Notes: generated by a model not told the origin, from the sequence alone. DNA of 64,000 nt from Mycobacterium decipiens (GCF_963853665.1 NZ_OY970459.1:1674001-1738000), one strand, 5' to 3'. Shown: positions 11,044 through 20,121, counted from the stretch's first letter. A program made the numbers and translations.

Positions 11044-12822
11044 ATGGCGTTGGCCAGCGGCGCGACCTTTGCCGGCTACACCGTCGTGCGGATGCTGGGT
11101 TCTTCAGGGACGGGCGAGGTCTACCTCGTCCAGCAGCCGGGATTCCCCGGCTGGCAGGCACTGAAGGTTCTATCGCCGGCGATAGCGGCGGACGGCGAAT
11201 TCCGGCGCCGATTTCAGCAGGAGACCGAGGTCGCCGCGCGGCTGTATCACCCGCACATCCTGGAGGTCCATGACCGCGGCGAGTTCGACGGACAGCTGTG
11301 GATCGCGATGGACTACGTTCACGGCATCGATGCCATCCAGCTGATGGCCGACCGGTTTCCGGCGGTGTTGCCGGTCGGTGAGGTGCTCGCCATCGTCACG
11401 GCCGTAGCCGCAGCTCTCGACTACGGCCACCAGCGTGGACTGCTTCATCGCGACGTCAGCCCCGCCAACATCGTGCTGACTACTGCGGGTGCGGGCCAAC
11501 AACGGATCCTGTTGGCCGACTTCGGAATCGCTAGCCAACCGGGTAGCTCCCACGGCGCGATTGCCACCTATCCGGCGCCGGAACTGTTGGCTGGGGATCA
11601 CATTGACGGGCGCGCCGACCAGTACGCGTTGGCGGTTACCGCCATGCACCTGCTCGCCGGTGCGCCGCCGGTGGATCATCCTCACACCGGGCTGGCGCAG
11701 CCACCCAAACTTTCCGTCCTTCGCCCGGACCTGGTACGCCTGGACGGTGTCTTCTCCCGGGCGCTCGCCGCAGAGCCCGGCGAGCGGTTCGGAAGCTGCC
11801 GAGAGTTTGCCGAGGCGGTAAACGAACAGGCCGGCGTCCCGGTGGGTGAGCACAGTCCCGAGGTCATCGAAGCGGCCGGGATCACCGCCGCGGCCGGCGG
11901 TGAGGCGTATGTCGTCGACTACCCGGCCTACGGTTGGCCCGAGGACATCGCCGGCGCACAACCGTCTGTCCCGAAGCCGGCGCCCGCGGCCCCGACCTCC
12001 CAACGGCGCGGCTCGTTGCTGCAGTCGGCGGCCGGGGTGTTGGCGCGGCGCCTGGACGACTTCTCCAGCGCGACGAGGGATCCTGGGGCGCCGCGGCGGC
12101 GCCGGCCACGCCGGATCTTGGTTGGTGCGGCGGCGGTGCTCCTGCTTGTTGGTCTCTTCGCGGTCGGGATCGCGGTCGGGCGCAAGACACACCCGACGTC
12201 CACCGAAGTCGCCGGCCCGCCGACGAGCGCATCGGCCGCGCCCAGCGCCCCGCCGGCCAGCGCCCCGGTCACCGCGCCGGCCCCGCTCGACGGCACCTAC
12301 CGCATCGAGATCGAACGTTCAAAGCAGACATACGACTACACCCCGACTCCGCAACCGCCGGACGTGAACACCTGGTGGGCGTTCCGGACTTCGTGCACGC
12401 CGGCGGAATGCCTCGCGGCGGCAACGATGCTCGACGACACCGACCACACCACGGCGAAGAGTCCACCCGTTAAACCGTTCCTCATGCAGTTCGGCGACGG
12501 CCAGTGGAAGTCGCGGGCGGAGACGGTGCAGTTCCCGTGCGTCGGGCCCAACGGCTCGGCGAGCACGCAGACCACGACGCAGGTCCTCTCGCTGCGACCG
12601 CAACCCGAGGGCGACCTCCGCGGCGAAATGGTTGTCACCGTGCAAAGCAACGAGTGCGGCCAACAAGGCGCGGTCATCCGGATTCCCGCGGTGGCCAGCC
12701 GTAGCGGCGATCTTCCATCGGCAGTCACAGTGCCGGACCCGGCGACGATTCCCGATGTCCCCGCTGCAACCTCCACCGCCCCGTCACCGCCGACCACAAC
12801 GGCGTCGGGGCCCGGTCGCTGA
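11044..12822 (+). CDS. pknI: Membrane Ser/Thr protein kinase PknI
   Basis: Transmembrane Hanks-type kinase of 592 residues (M. tuberculosis PknI about 585). The kinase domain (about 10-260) has the glycine loop GSSGTGEV, Lys41, HRD at 135-137, DFG at 159-161 and APE at 178-180. The HRDxKxxN lysine is replaced by Ser139 (HRDVSPAN). The DFG-APE segment is short, 16 residues between the two motifs, without the usual phosphothreonine cluster. A juxtamembrane Pro/Arg linker leads to one transmembrane helix (358-379). An external domain with four cysteines (TSCTPAECL and two more) follows, and a Pro/Thr tail ends the protein. The short loop and missing lysine suggest atypical regulation or weak activity. 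Confidence 0.95.
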   Translation: MALASGATFAGYTVVRMLGSSGTGEVYLVQQPGFPGWQALKVLSPAIAADGEFRRRFQQETEVAARLYHPHILEVHDRGEFDGQLWIAMDYVHGIDAIQLMADRFPAVLPVGEVLAIVTAVAAALDYGHQRGLLHRDVSPANIVLTTAGAGQQRILLADFGIASQPGSSHGAIATYPAPELLAGDHIDGRADQYALAVTAMHLLAGAPPVDHPHTGLAQPPKLSVLRPDLVRLDGVFSRALAAEPGERFGSCREFAEAVNEQAGVPVGEHSPEVIEAAGITAAAGGEAYVVDYPAYGWPEDIAGAQPSVPKPAPAAPTSQRRGSLLQSAAGVLARRLDDFSSATRDPGAPRRRRPRRILVGAAAVLLLVGLFAVGIAVGRKTHPTSTEVAGPPTSASAAPSAPPASAPVTAPAPLDGTYRIEIERSKQTYDYTPTPQPPDVNTWWAFRTSCTPAECLAAATMLDDTDHTTAKSPPVKPFLMQFGDGQWKSRAETVQFPCVGPNGSASTQTTTQVLSLRPQPEGDLRGEMVVTVQSNECGQQGAVIRIPAVASRSGDLPSAVTVPDPATIPDVPAATSTAPSPPTTTASGPGR

Positions 12823-12877
12823 CACCGCTTGACCAGCGCTTGGCCGGCGGAAATACGCGGGCCCAAAAAAGATTGCG

Positions 12878-12896
12878 AGTGATCACTATCTAATGT
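12878..12896 (+). promoter_or_regulatory. Promoter of the D-aminoacylase-like gene with a palindromic operator
   Basis: AGTGATCACT (12878-12887) is a perfect 10-bp palindrome immediately before a -10-like TAATGT (12891-12896). The gene starts 36 nt further on with a Shine-Dalgarno GGAGG. Since the next gene but one encodes a TetR regulator, this is a plausible autoregulatory operator. That link is inference. Confidence 0.35.
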
Positions 12897-12932
12897 TAGC
12901 CTGGTGGCAACTCGACGACGTGGAGGAAAGCA

Positions 12933-14741
12933 GTGACCTACGACGTGATCATTCGCGACGGATTGTGGTTCGACGGCACCGGCAACCCACCACTGATCCG
13001 GACCCTGGGTATTCGCGACGGTGTGGTGGCCACGGTGGCCGAGCCCGCCGACGCGCCGTTGGACTCGACCGGTTGCCCGGAGGTAATCGATGCGGCGGGG
13101 AAGTGGGTCGTGCCCGGCTTCATCGACGTGCACACCCACTACGACGCCGAGGTGCTGTTGGATCCCGGATTGCGCGAGTCGGTGCGCCACGGGGTCACCA
13201 CGGTGCTGCTGGGCAACTGCTCGCTGTCGACGGTCTACGCCGACTCTGCCGATGCCGCCGACCTGTTCAGCCGGGTCGAAGCGGTGCCCCGCGAATTCGT
13301 CCTGGGTGCGTTGGAAGACACCAAGACGTGGTCGACGGCAGCGGAGTACATCAAGGCAATCGACGCCCTGCCGCTCGGGCCGAATGTGGGCTCACTGCTT
13401 GGTCATTCGGATCTGCGCACCGCGGTGCTGGGACTTGAGCGCGCCACCGACGACACCATCCGGCCCACCGCCGCCGAACTGGAGAAGATGGCCAAGCTGC
13501 TCGACGATGCGCTCCAGGCCGGGATGCTAGGCATGTCCGGGATGGACGCGGCCATCGACAAGCTCGACGGCGACCGCTTCCGCTCGCGGGCGTTGCCGTC
13601 CACCTTCGCGACGTGGCGGGAGCGGCGCAGGCTGATCTCCGTGCTGCGCAAGCGCCGTCGGATTCTGCAGAGTGCACCCGACGTCGACAACCCGGCGTCG
13701 GTGCTGATGTTCTTCCTGACCAGCAGCCGGATGCTCAACCGGCGCAAGGGAGTCCGGATGAGCATGCTGGTGTCTGCCGATGCCAAGGCGATGCCTTTTG
13801 CGGTGCACGTTTTCGGGCTCGGCACCCGCGTGCTCAACAAGCTCCTGGGCGCTCAGGTGCGATTCCAGCATCTGCCGGTCCCGTTCGAGCTGTACTCCGA
13901 CGGGATCGACCTCCCGGTCTTCGAAGAGTTCGGCGCCGGAACGGCGGCCCTGCATCTGCGCGAACAAATCGAACGCAATGAGTTGCTGGCCGACACGTCC
14001 TACCGCCGGCGGTTCCGGCGTGAGTTCGACCGCATCAAGCTCGGACCTTCGTTGTGGCATCGGGACTTCCACGACGCCGTGATCGTCGAATGCCCCGATA
14101 CGTCGTTGATCGGCAAGAGTTTTGGGGCGATCGCCAACGAGCGCGGACTGCACCCGCTCGATGCGTTCCTGGACGTGCTCGTGGAAAGCGGTGAGCGCAA
14201 CGTCCGGTGGACAACCACCGTCGCCAACCACCGGCCCAAACAGCTCAACAAGCTTGCTGCCGAACCGAGTGTCCACATGGGCTTCTCCGACGCCGGCGCG
14301 CACCTGCGCAACATGGCCTTCTACAACTTCGGCCTGCGGCTGCTCAAGCGCACCCGCGATGCCGACCGGGCCGGACAGCCATTCCTAACCGTGCAACGTG
14401 CGGTTCATCGCCTGACCGGCGAGCTTGCGGACTGGTTCGGCATCAACGCCGGCACGTTGCGCCGGGGTGACCGTGCGGACTTCGTGGTGATCGACCCGAT
14501 CCACCTGGATGGATCGGTGGACGGTTATCACGAGGAAGAGGTTCCGTTCTACGGCGGCCTGCGGCGCATGGTCAATCGCAACGATGCGACCGTGGTCGCC
14601 ACGGGCGTGGGCGGCACTGTCGTCTTCCGTAACGGCCGATTCCGGGACGGCTACGGGCAGACTGTGAAGTCGGGTCGGTACCTGCGGGCGGGCGAGCGGC
14701 AGGCCCGTCGGGAACAGGGTGCCCTGGGCGTTGGCGCCTGA
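12933..14741 (+). CDS. N-acyl-D-amino-acid deacylase-like amidohydrolase (Rv2913c type)
   Basis: Amidohydrolase of 602 residues. The N-terminal small beta domain starts TYDVIIRDGLWFDG, and the metal motif HTH is in DVHTHYDAEVLLDP near residue 66. A C-terminal Asp motif lies in GFSDAGAHLRNMAF near 450, and the final beta strands (GDRADFVVIDP) belong to the composite domain. This matches D-aminoacylase and dihydropyrimidinase-like enzymes, and the natural substrate is unknown. The GTG start has GGAGG 8 nt upstream. It is followed 1 nt later by a TetR gene, so the two are co-transcribed. Confidence 0.87.
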   Translation: MTYDVIIRDGLWFDGTGNPPLIRTLGIRDGVVATVAEPADAPLDSTGCPEVIDAAGKWVVPGFIDVHTHYDAEVLLDPGLRESVRHGVTTVLLGNCSLSTVYADSADAADLFSRVEAVPREFVLGALEDTKTWSTAAEYIKAIDALPLGPNVGSLLGHSDLRTAVLGLERATDDTIRPTAAELEKMAKLLDDALQAGMLGMSGMDAAIDKLDGDRFRSRALPSTFATWRERRRLISVLRKRRRILQSAPDVDNPASVLMFFLTSSRMLNRRKGVRMSMLVSADAKAMPFAVHVFGLGTRVLNKLLGAQVRFQHLPVPFELYSDGIDLPVFEEFGAGTAALHLREQIERNELLADTSYRRRFRREFDRIKLGPSLWHRDFHDAVIVECPDTSLIGKSFGAIANERGLHPLDAFLDVLVESGERNVRWTTTVANHRPKQLNKLAAEPSVHMGFSDAGAHLRNMAFYNFGLRLLKRTRDADRAGQPFLTVQRAVHRLTGELADWFGINAGTLRRGDRADFVVIDPIHLDGSVDGYHEEEVPFYGGLRRMVNRNDATVVATGVGGTVVFRNGRFRDGYGQTVKSGRYLRAGERQARREQGALGVGA

Positions 14742-14742
14742 C

Positions 14743-15330
14743 ATGGCCAGGACCCAGCAACAGCGCCGCGAAGAAACCGTTGGACGCCTCCTGCAGGCCA
14801 GCATCGAGACGATCATCGAGGTCGGATACGCGCGGGCATCAGCTGCCGTGATCACCAAGCGCGCTGGGGTGTCGGTGGGTGCGCTGTTCCGGCACTTCGA
14901 AACGATGGGCGATTTCATGGCGGCCACCGCGTACGAAGTGCTGCGTCGTCAGCTGGAAACGTTCACCAAGCAGGTCGCCGAAATCCCGGCCGACCGGCCC
15001 GCGCTTCAGGCGGCGCTGACGATTCTGCGAGACATCACCAGCACCTCGACCAACGCCGTGCTTTACGAGCTGATGATCGCCGCGCGCACCGACGAGAAGC
15101 TCAAGGAGACGCTGCAAAGCGTGCTCGGGCAGTACCGGGCCAAGATTTGCGATGCCGCGGGGGCTATGCCCGGGGCCGAGAGCTTTCCCGAGGAGACGTT
15201 TCCGGTCATCGTGGCTCTGTTGACGAACGTGTTCGACGGGGCCGCGATTGTGCGCGGGGTGCTGCCGCAACCGGAGATCGAGGAACAGCGGATTCCGGTG
15301 CTGACGGCCCTGCTTACCGCGACCTATTGA
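14743..15330 (+). CDS. TetR-family transcriptional regulator (Rv2912c type)
   Basis: TetR repressor of 195 residues. The N-terminal helix-turn-helix includes ASAAVITKRAGVSVGALFRHF (about residues 32-53), with the GALFRHF recognition-helix signature. The rest is an alpha-helical ligand domain. The ATG lies 1 nt after the upstream amidohydrolase stop and gives the same length as M. tuberculosis Rv2912c. The arrangement suggests it senses a substrate or product of that enzyme. It converges with dacB2, with 9 nt between stops. Confidence 0.9.
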   Translation: MARTQQQRREETVGRLLQASIETIIEVGYARASAAVITKRAGVSVGALFRHFETMGDFMAATAYEVLRRQLETFTKQVAEIPADRPALQAALTILRDITSTSTNAVLYELMIAARTDEKLKETLQSVLGQYRAKICDAAGAMPGAESFPEETFPVIVALLTNVFDGAAIVRGVLPQPEIEEQRIPVLTALLTATY

Positions 15331-15339
15331 GCGCGAGCT

Positions 15340-16233
15340 TTACAGCGAGCCGATGCTGGCTTGCGGGTTGAGGGCAAAGCCCCAGTCGAACAGGCTCGCG
15401 GCCTGATCCCAATACGTCGGTCCGCCCTCCTTGATCAGCCCGTACATCATGGCGATCACCAGCCGGCGGCCCCCGCGTGCCGCGGCGCCGACGAACGTCT
15501 TGCGGGCGGCGTTGGTATAGCCGGTCTTGCCGCCGATGGCTCCCGGATACCGCTGCAGCAGCTCGTCCTGGTTGACGATCGGCTGCTCGCCCCCATCGCC
15601 TGGGCCGCCGGGGAACATCGCCGACGGTTCGGCGGTGATCTGCGCGAACACCGGATTGGCCATGGCCGCGCGGAAGATGACCGCCAAATCGTGTGCCGTC
15701 GACAATCCCGAACCGCCGGGGCCGTCCAGGCCTGACGGCGTCGCCGCGTGGGTGTTTGGCGCACCCAAGGCTGCGGCTTTGGCGTTCATCTTGGCCACGG
15801 TGGCATCTTGGCCGCCGAGCATGTGCGCCAGCGTGTTGGCGGCGTCGTTGCCCGAAACCAGCAGCAGGCCGTCGAGTAGTTGGCGCGTGGTGTAGGTGCG
15901 GCCCGGTTTGACACCTGCACAGTTGCATTCGACCTGGGTGTCGGCGACATCGGCGACGACGGTGGAGTCCAGGCTGAGTTCGTCCAGCGCCACCAATGCC
16001 AGGAGCACCTTGATGGTGCTCGCGGGCGGGTGGGCCACATGCTGATCCCGGCCGGCCAGCACCTGACCACTGTCCAGATCGGCCACTATCCAGGTTTGCG
16101 CCGGTCCGTCGGGGATCGGCACCGAGCCGGCCGGTTGCACGCTGGTGTCGGCCCCCGCGGTGCCCGTGCTGACGGTGACTGCGCAGGCACCGGCCGCCAG
16201 GAGCGCAGCCGCCGCGGCCATGAGCTTTCGCAT
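15340..16233 (-). CDS. dacB2: D-alanyl-D-alanine carboxypeptidase DacB2
   Basis: Secreted penicillin-binding carboxypeptidase of the S11 family that trims peptidoglycan pentapeptides. It has 297 residues with an N-terminal signal peptide (hydrophobic 4-20, cleavage near AGA-DT). The active-site motifs are intact: S72-TIK75, SGN at 127-129 and KTG at 236-238. The ATG at 16233 is preferred because a -10 box lies just upstream and a signal peptide follows. The much longer open frame that runs upstream is antisense to rpsP and the NTF2-like gene and is not coding. Confidence 0.95.
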   Translation of the reverse strand: MRKLMAAAAALLAAGACAVTVSTGTAGADTSVQPAGSVPIPDGPAQTWIVADLDSGQVLAGRDQHVAHPPASTIKVLLALVALDELSLDSTVVADVADTQVECNCAGVKPGRTYTTRQLLDGLLLVSGNDAANTLAHMLGGQDATVAKMNAKAAALGAPNTHAATPSGLDGPGGSGLSTAHDLAVIFRAAMANPVFAQITAEPSAMFPGGPGDGGEQPIVNQDELLQRYPGAIGGKTGYTNAARKTFVGAAARGGRRLVIAMMYGLIKEGGPTYWDQAASLFDWGFALNPQASIGSL

Positions 16234-16241
16234 GGGCGAGG

Positions 16242-16247
16242 AGTTTA
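16242..16247 (-). promoter_or_regulatory. Putative -10 box of dacB2
   Basis: On the minus strand this reads TAAACT, a TANNNT match, 8 nt before the dacB2 ATG. A leaderless or near-leaderless transcript is likely. Confidence 0.4.
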
Positions 16248-16293
16248 TCTTCCAGGGTTCCGGTACGCCTATTCTCCGGGCTTGAATCAATGC

Positions 16294-16725
16294 ATGTTGA
16301 GCCTGGCCGAGATTTCCGACCGGTTGGAGATCCAGCAGCTGCTGGTGGACTACTCCACCGCCATTGACCTGCGCCGATTCGACGACCTGGACAAGGTGTT
16401 CACGCCGGACGCCTACATCGACTATCGGGCGCTGGGCGGCATCGATGGCCACTATCCCGAAGTGAAGCGATGGCTGTCGCAGGTGTTGTCGAACTTTCCG
16501 CTGTATGCGCACATGTTGGGAAACTTCGCGGTCCGCGTCGACGGAGACACCGCGTCGTCGCGGGTGATCTGCTTCAACCCGATGGTGCTGGCCGGCGATC
16601 CGCCCACCGGCCAAGAGCGGGTGCTGTTCTGTGGGCTGTGGTACGACGACGAGTTCGTGCGCACCCCCGAGGGCTGGCGGATGACCCGCCGGGTCGAAAG
16701 CAAGTGCTTCCAGAAAATGCTGTGA
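16294..16725 (+). CDS. NTF2/SnoaL-like fold protein (Rv2910c type)
   Basis: Small single-domain protein of the SnoaL/NTF2-like superfamily (143 residues from the ATG). It has the typical start IQQLLVDYSTAIDLRRFDDL and an alpha+beta cone fold with the VESKCFQKML end. A TTG at 16282 would give 147 residues, which is the length I recall for Rv2910c. TATTCT at 16270-16275 is a possible -10 that ends 6 nt before that TTG. The reaction is unknown. It is divergent from dacB2. Confidence 0.8.
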   Translation: MLSLAEISDRLEIQQLLVDYSTAIDLRRFDDLDKVFTPDAYIDYRALGGIDGHYPEVKRWLSQVLSNFPLYAHMLGNFAVRVDGDTASSRVICFNPMVLAGDPPTGQERVLFCGLWYDDEFVRTPEGWRMTRRVESKCFQKML

Positions 16726-16735
16726 AACGGACACG

Positions 16736-16767
16736 TTTTCGGTAGTTGGACGGCGTTCTGGCACAAT
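16736..16767 (+). promoter_or_regulatory. Putative rpsP operon promoter
   Basis: TTTTC at 16736-16740 followed 16 nt later by TCTGGCACAAT (16757-16767). The same two blocks occur before rplS. CACAAT also sits 6 nt before the dxr start, where it looks like a -10 box. This predicts an rpsP leader of about 130 nt. Confidence 0.5.
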
Positions 16768-16903
16768 AGGCGGCTGTCCGCCGCGCGGCCAAGCATTGCT
16801 TGGGTGCCGTTCGGCGGTCATACACGCGAGGCAAAACCGGACCTGGGCATCCTGCCCAGATTGCTGAATTGCAGCGTGACACACACAGGAGAACCGCGTA
16901 ACC

Positions 16904-17416
16904 ATGGCTGTGAAGATCAAGCTCACGAGGCTTGGCAAGATCCGCAATCCCCAGTACCGCATCGCCGTCGCCGATGCTCGCACCCGCCGCGACGGTCGTT
17001 CAATCGAGGTGATAGGCCGGTACCACCCGAAGGAAGAACCGAGCCTCATCGAGATCAACTCCGAGCGCGCCCAGTACTGGCTCTCCGTGGGTGCCCAGCC
17101 CACCGAACCGGTCCTCAAGCTGCTGAAGATCACCGGCGACTGGCAAAAATTCAAAGGCCTGCCGGGCGCCGAAGGCCGGTTGAAGGTCGCCCCGGCCAAG
17201 CCCAGCAAGCTCGAGCTGTTCAACGCCGCGTTGGCCGCCGCCGACGGCGCGCCCACCACTGACGCCACGAAACCGAAGAAGAAGGCCCCGGCCAAGAAGG
17301 CCGCCAAGGCCGCCGAAACCGGCCCGGAAGCCGGCTCAGCAGAGGCAGCCACGGAAGCCCAGCAGGCGGACACGCCGGCCGAGGGCGGCCCGCAGGCCGA
17401 GACGGCGGAAAGCTGA
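16904..17416 (+). CDS. rpsP: 30S ribosomal protein S16
   Basis: Ribosomal protein S16 with the conserved [19 protein letters not shown] start and the [18 protein letters not shown] block. The core ends near residue 90 and is followed by an Ala/Lys/Glu-rich mycobacterial extension to residue 170 (about 8 more than M. tuberculosis as I recall it). It is the first gene of the rpsP-khpA-rimM-trmD operon. The Shine-Dalgarno AGGAG lies before the ATG. Confidence 0.97.
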   Translation: MAVKIKLTRLGKIRNPQYRIAVADARTRRDGRSIEVIGRYHPKEEPSLIEINSERAQYWLSVGAQPTEPVLKLLKITGDWQKFKGLPGAEGRLKVAPAKPSKLELFNAALAAADGAPTTDATKPKKKAPAKKAAKAAETGPEAGSAEAATEAQQADTPAEGGPQAETAES

Positions 17417-17423
17417 CGGGGCA

Positions 17424-17666
17424 ATGAGCACCGTCGTCGTTGACGCTGTTGAGCATCTGGTCCGCGGGATCGTCGACAACCCTGACGATGTCCGGGTGGA
17501 CCTGGTTACTAGTCGGCGTGGACGGACTGTCGAGGTCCATGTTCATCCCGACGACCTGGGCAAGGTGATCGGGCGCGGGGGACGAACCGCGACCGCATTG
17601 CGCACTCTGGTCGCCGGCATCGGTGGCCGCGGTATCCGCGTCGACGTGGTGGACACCGACCAATAG
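17424..17666 (+). CDS. khpA: KH-domain RNA-binding protein KhpA
   Basis: An 80-residue single type-II KH domain with the RNA-binding GxxG loop in [14 protein letters not shown]. KhpA-type proteins bind small RNAs and mRNAs, often together with KhpB/Jag, and this position between rpsP and rimM is conserved across Gram-positive bacteria. It starts 8 nt after rpsP. Confidence 0.93.
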   Translation: MSTVVVDAVEHLVRGIVDNPDDVRVDLVTSRRGRTVEVHVHPDDLGKVIGRGGRTATALRTLVAGIGGRGIRVDVVDTDQ

Positions 17667-17679
17667 CGGGGCCACGCTC

Positions 17680-18222
17680 ATGGAGCTGGTAATCGGGCGG
17701 GTGGTGAAGTCGCACGGCGTCACCGGCGAAGTGGTCGTCGAGATCCGCACCGACGATCCAGACACCCGGTTCACGCCGGGTACCCGGTTGCGGGCCAGCC
17801 GATCCCGCGACGGTGATCCCGAGCGCAGCGCTGCGGGCTATGTCATTGAGGGCGTGCGAGAGCACGGCGGACGGCTGCTGGTGCGATTGGCCGGAGTCAC
17901 CGATCGAGACGCCGCCGACGCGTTGCGCGGCAGTCTGTTCGTCATCGACTCCGATGACCTGCCTCCGATCGAGGAGCCGGACACCTATTACGACCACCAG
18001 CTGGAAGGTCTTAGGGTCCAAACGATGGCGGGGCTGGGCGTTGGCGTCGTCACCGAAGTGGTGCACACCGCCGCCGGCGAGTTGTTGGCGGTCAAGGGTG
18101 ACTCCGGTGAGGTGCTGGTGCCGTTTGTGCGCGCCATCGTCACGTCGGTGTCGCTGGACGACGGTCTGGGAAATGGCGTTATCAAGATCGACCCTCCCGA
18201 CGGACTGCTGGACCTGGGGTAG
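17680..18222 (+). CDS. rimM: 16S rRNA processing protein RimM
   Basis: 30S maturation factor that binds S19 and helps assemble the 16S 3' domain. The product has 180 residues from the ATG at 17680. The N-terminal RimM barrel begins [20 protein letters not shown] and the C-terminal PRC barrel includes [11 protein letters not shown] and VPFVRAIV. A loop rich in Ser/Arg ([12 protein letters not shown]) makes it slightly longer than the M. tuberculosis protein. It is followed by trmD after 2 nt. Confidence 0.95.
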   Translation: MELVIGRVVKSHGVTGEVVVEIRTDDPDTRFTPGTRLRASRSRDGDPERSAAGYVIEGVREHGGRLLVRLAGVTDRDAADALRGSLFVIDSDDLPPIEEPDTYYDHQLEGLRVQTMAGLGVGVVTEVVHTAAGELLAVKGDSGEVLVPFVRAIVTSVSLDDGLGNGVIKIDPPDGLLDLG

Positions 18223-18224
18223 CG

Positions 18225-18911
18225 GTGCGCATTGACGTCATAACGATCTTCCCGGCCTACCTGGACCCGTTGCGGCAATCGTTGCCAGGCAAGGCGATCG
18301 AGTCGGGCCTGGTCGACCTTCAGGTGCACGACCTGCGGCGATGGACCTACGACGTGCACCACTCGGTGGACGACTCGCCCTACGGCGGCGGCCCGGGGAT
18401 GGTGATGAAGGCGCCGGTGTGGGGTGAAGCGCTCGACGAAATCTGTTCCGCCCCTACGCTGTTGGTTGTTCCTACTCCGGCTGGCGCACTCTTCACCCAG
18501 GCCACCGCCCAACGGTGGAGCGCAGAGACGCATCTCGTCTTCGCCTGCGGCCGCTACGAGGGCATCGACCAGCGGGTCATTGAGGATGCCGCTCGCCGGA
18601 TCCGCGTCGAAGAGGTCTCGATCGGCGATTACGTGCTGCCCGGAGGGGAGTCGGCGGCCGTGGTGATGATCGAAGCAGTGCTGCGGCTACTGGCTGGAGT
18701 CCTCGGCAATCCCGCGTCACACCATGATGATTCGCATTCGCCGGGTATGGACCGGCTGCTGGAGGGGCCGAGCTATACCCGGCCGGCAAGCTGGCGTGGC
18801 CTCGACGTCCCCGAGGTCCTGCTGTCCGGTGACCATGCTCGAATTGCGGCCTGGCGCAGGGAGATCTCGCTGCAGCGCACCCGTGAACGCCGCCCCGAGC
18901 TGCTGGACTAA
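18225..18911 (+). CDS. trmD: tRNA (guanine-N1)-methyltransferase TrmD
   Basis: SPOUT-class enzyme that makes m1G37 in tRNAs, which prevents +1 frameshifting. The 228 residues include the knot motifs [13 protein letters not shown], the SAM loop [11 protein letters not shown] and [11 protein letters not shown]. The GTG start lies 2 nt after rimM. It is the last gene of the operon, and a strong hairpin follows the stop. Confidence 0.97.
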   Translation: MRIDVITIFPAYLDPLRQSLPGKAIESGLVDLQVHDLRRWTYDVHHSVDDSPYGGGPGMVMKAPVWGEALDEICSAPTLLVVPTPAGALFTQATAQRWSAETHLVFACGRYEGIDQRVIEDAARRIRVEEVSIGDYVLPGGESAAVVMIEAVLRLLAGVLGNPASHHDDSHSPGMDRLLEGPSYTRPASWRGLDVPEVLLSGDHARIAAWRREISLQRTRERRPELLD

Positions 18912-18920
18912 AGGACCGGC

Positions 18921-18978
18921 CGAGCAGACACAGAATCGCACGCGCAGGGCCGGATTCGTGCGATTCTGTGTCTGCTCG
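18921..18978. terminator. Perfect 22-bp inverted repeat, reiterated-type terminator
   Basis: Arms 18921-18942 and 18957-18978 are exact reverse complements with a 14-nt loop. The element lies between the convergent trmD and lppW. The core CAGACACAGAATCGCACG resembles the reiterated intrinsic terminator known from many M. tuberculosis intergenic regions. No U-tract follows, as is usual in mycobacteria. It should work in both directions. Confidence 0.8.
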
Positions 18979-18992
18979 CTCACGTGAATGGG

Positions 18993-19943
18993 TCAGATCC
19001 GGCCGGTGGGAAATATCGTTCTGACAGCCTGGGTGATCGTCGCACGCGCGGTCGCGTCGTCCGACGGCTGCAGTGACTCGATCACCATGATGTAGCGGCG
19101 GTCCGGGCCTATCACCCCGGTCGACAGATGCATCCAGCTGCTGCCGATGCAGCACATCCAGCCCTGTTTGACCGCGACCGGTTCGGCGTACAAGCCGTCG
19201 GGGATGCCGAACCGCTGCGGGTAGCCGTCGATTCCCGTAGGGGTGGACTGGGCCAGGTCGTTGACGATGACGGCGGCCCGCTCCCGTGGTAGGCCGCCGG
19301 ACCCGTCGAGCAGCATGTCGTAGTAGCGGATCAGGTCCGGCGCCGAGCTGATCGTGTTCCACCAGCGCCCGTCGCTGGGTGGCGCAGTCGACGTGAGCCC
19401 ATACCGGCGCGCCACCTGGGTGACGATGGCATCTCCGCCGTCCTGACCCCAGAATCTTTCGGCGGCGCCATCGTCGGATGAGCGCAACATAACGTCCAGT
19501 GCCTGGTGGTCCTCCGGGGACAGCCCGATCTTCCCCTCGGACTCCCGCAGCAGCAGATCGTCGGCGATGAAGAGCTTGGCAACCGACGCGGTGGCGATGA
19601 TCTGGGTGTTGCCGTTGGAGACCAGCTGGTGAGTTGCGCGATCGAGCACGGCCACCGAGAGGGCGGCGCCCTTGGCGGCGGCCTCGTCGGTTGCCTGCTG
19701 GATCCGTGCCTGCAGTCCGATAAATCCGACGTTCGGCTGCGCTTCCGGGCCCCCGGGCGGCGTGATAGCGCGCAGCAGCAGCTCAACCAGTTGCGGTTGC
19801 GGCTGCGGTTGCGCCTGCGGTCGAGACGAATTGCGATCGGCCGCGCTGTATACCTTTGCCTCGACCCGGGCCTCGCAGCCCGCGACCACCACCAACGTCA
19901 CCGCCGCGGCGGCGGTGAGCAACGTCAGCGGCCGTGTTCGCAT
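18993..19943 (-). CDS. lppW: Probable lipoprotein LppW, beta-lactamase-like fold
   Basis: Exported lipoprotein of 316 residues. The signal peptide ends in a lipobox VVVAGC with Cys23. A Pro/Gln repeat linker (QAQPQPQPQPQ) near 43-53 leads to a domain resembling class A beta-lactamases: ATASVAKLFIADDLLL holds an SxxK-like SVAK, and RSSDDGAAERFWG follows. The C-terminal motif KQGWMCC replaces the usual KTG, so the catalytic role is uncertain. It is convergent with trmD. Confidence 0.88.
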   Translation of the reverse strand: MRTRPLTLLTAAAAVTLVVVAGCEARVEAKVYSAADRNSSRPQAQPQPQPQLVELLLRAITPPGGPEAQPNVGFIGLQARIQQATDEAAAKGAALSVAVLDRATHQLVSNGNTQIIATASVAKLFIADDLLLRESEGKIGLSPEDHQALDVMLRSSDDGAAERFWGQDGGDAIVTQVARRYGLTSTAPPSDGRWWNTISSAPDLIRYYDMLLDGSGGLPRERAAVIVNDLAQSTPTGIDGYPQRFGIPDGLYAEPVAVKQGWMCCIGSSWMHLSTGVIGPDRRYIMVIESLQPSDDATARATITQAVRTIFPTGRI

Positions 19944-20090
19944 TCTTCTCCTTCGGCATCCTCCGACATCGCGAAGACGTGCGGGTGGGGCGGCCGCACC
20001 GCCCTCTCTGGGGCGTCACGCCTGGCCCCAGTCATATGTACCATTTGCAGGCGCTTTTGGACGGCGGCGAACCACCCGGGTTTCCTGTGA

Positions 20091-20121
20091 TTTTCACTGC
20101 GTGCACACCGTCTGGCACAAT
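20091..20121 (+). promoter_or_regulatory. Putative rplS operon promoter
   Basis: TTTTC (20091-20095) followed 15 nt later by TCTGGCACAAT (20111-20121), the same pair of blocks as before rpsP. The predicted 5' leader to the rplS ATG is about 145 nt. Confidence 0.5.

Noticed and set aside
15340..17424. A 694-codon open frame on the minus strand
   Set aside because: Only 15340-16233 is dacB2. The rest is antisense to rpsP and the NTF2-like gene.
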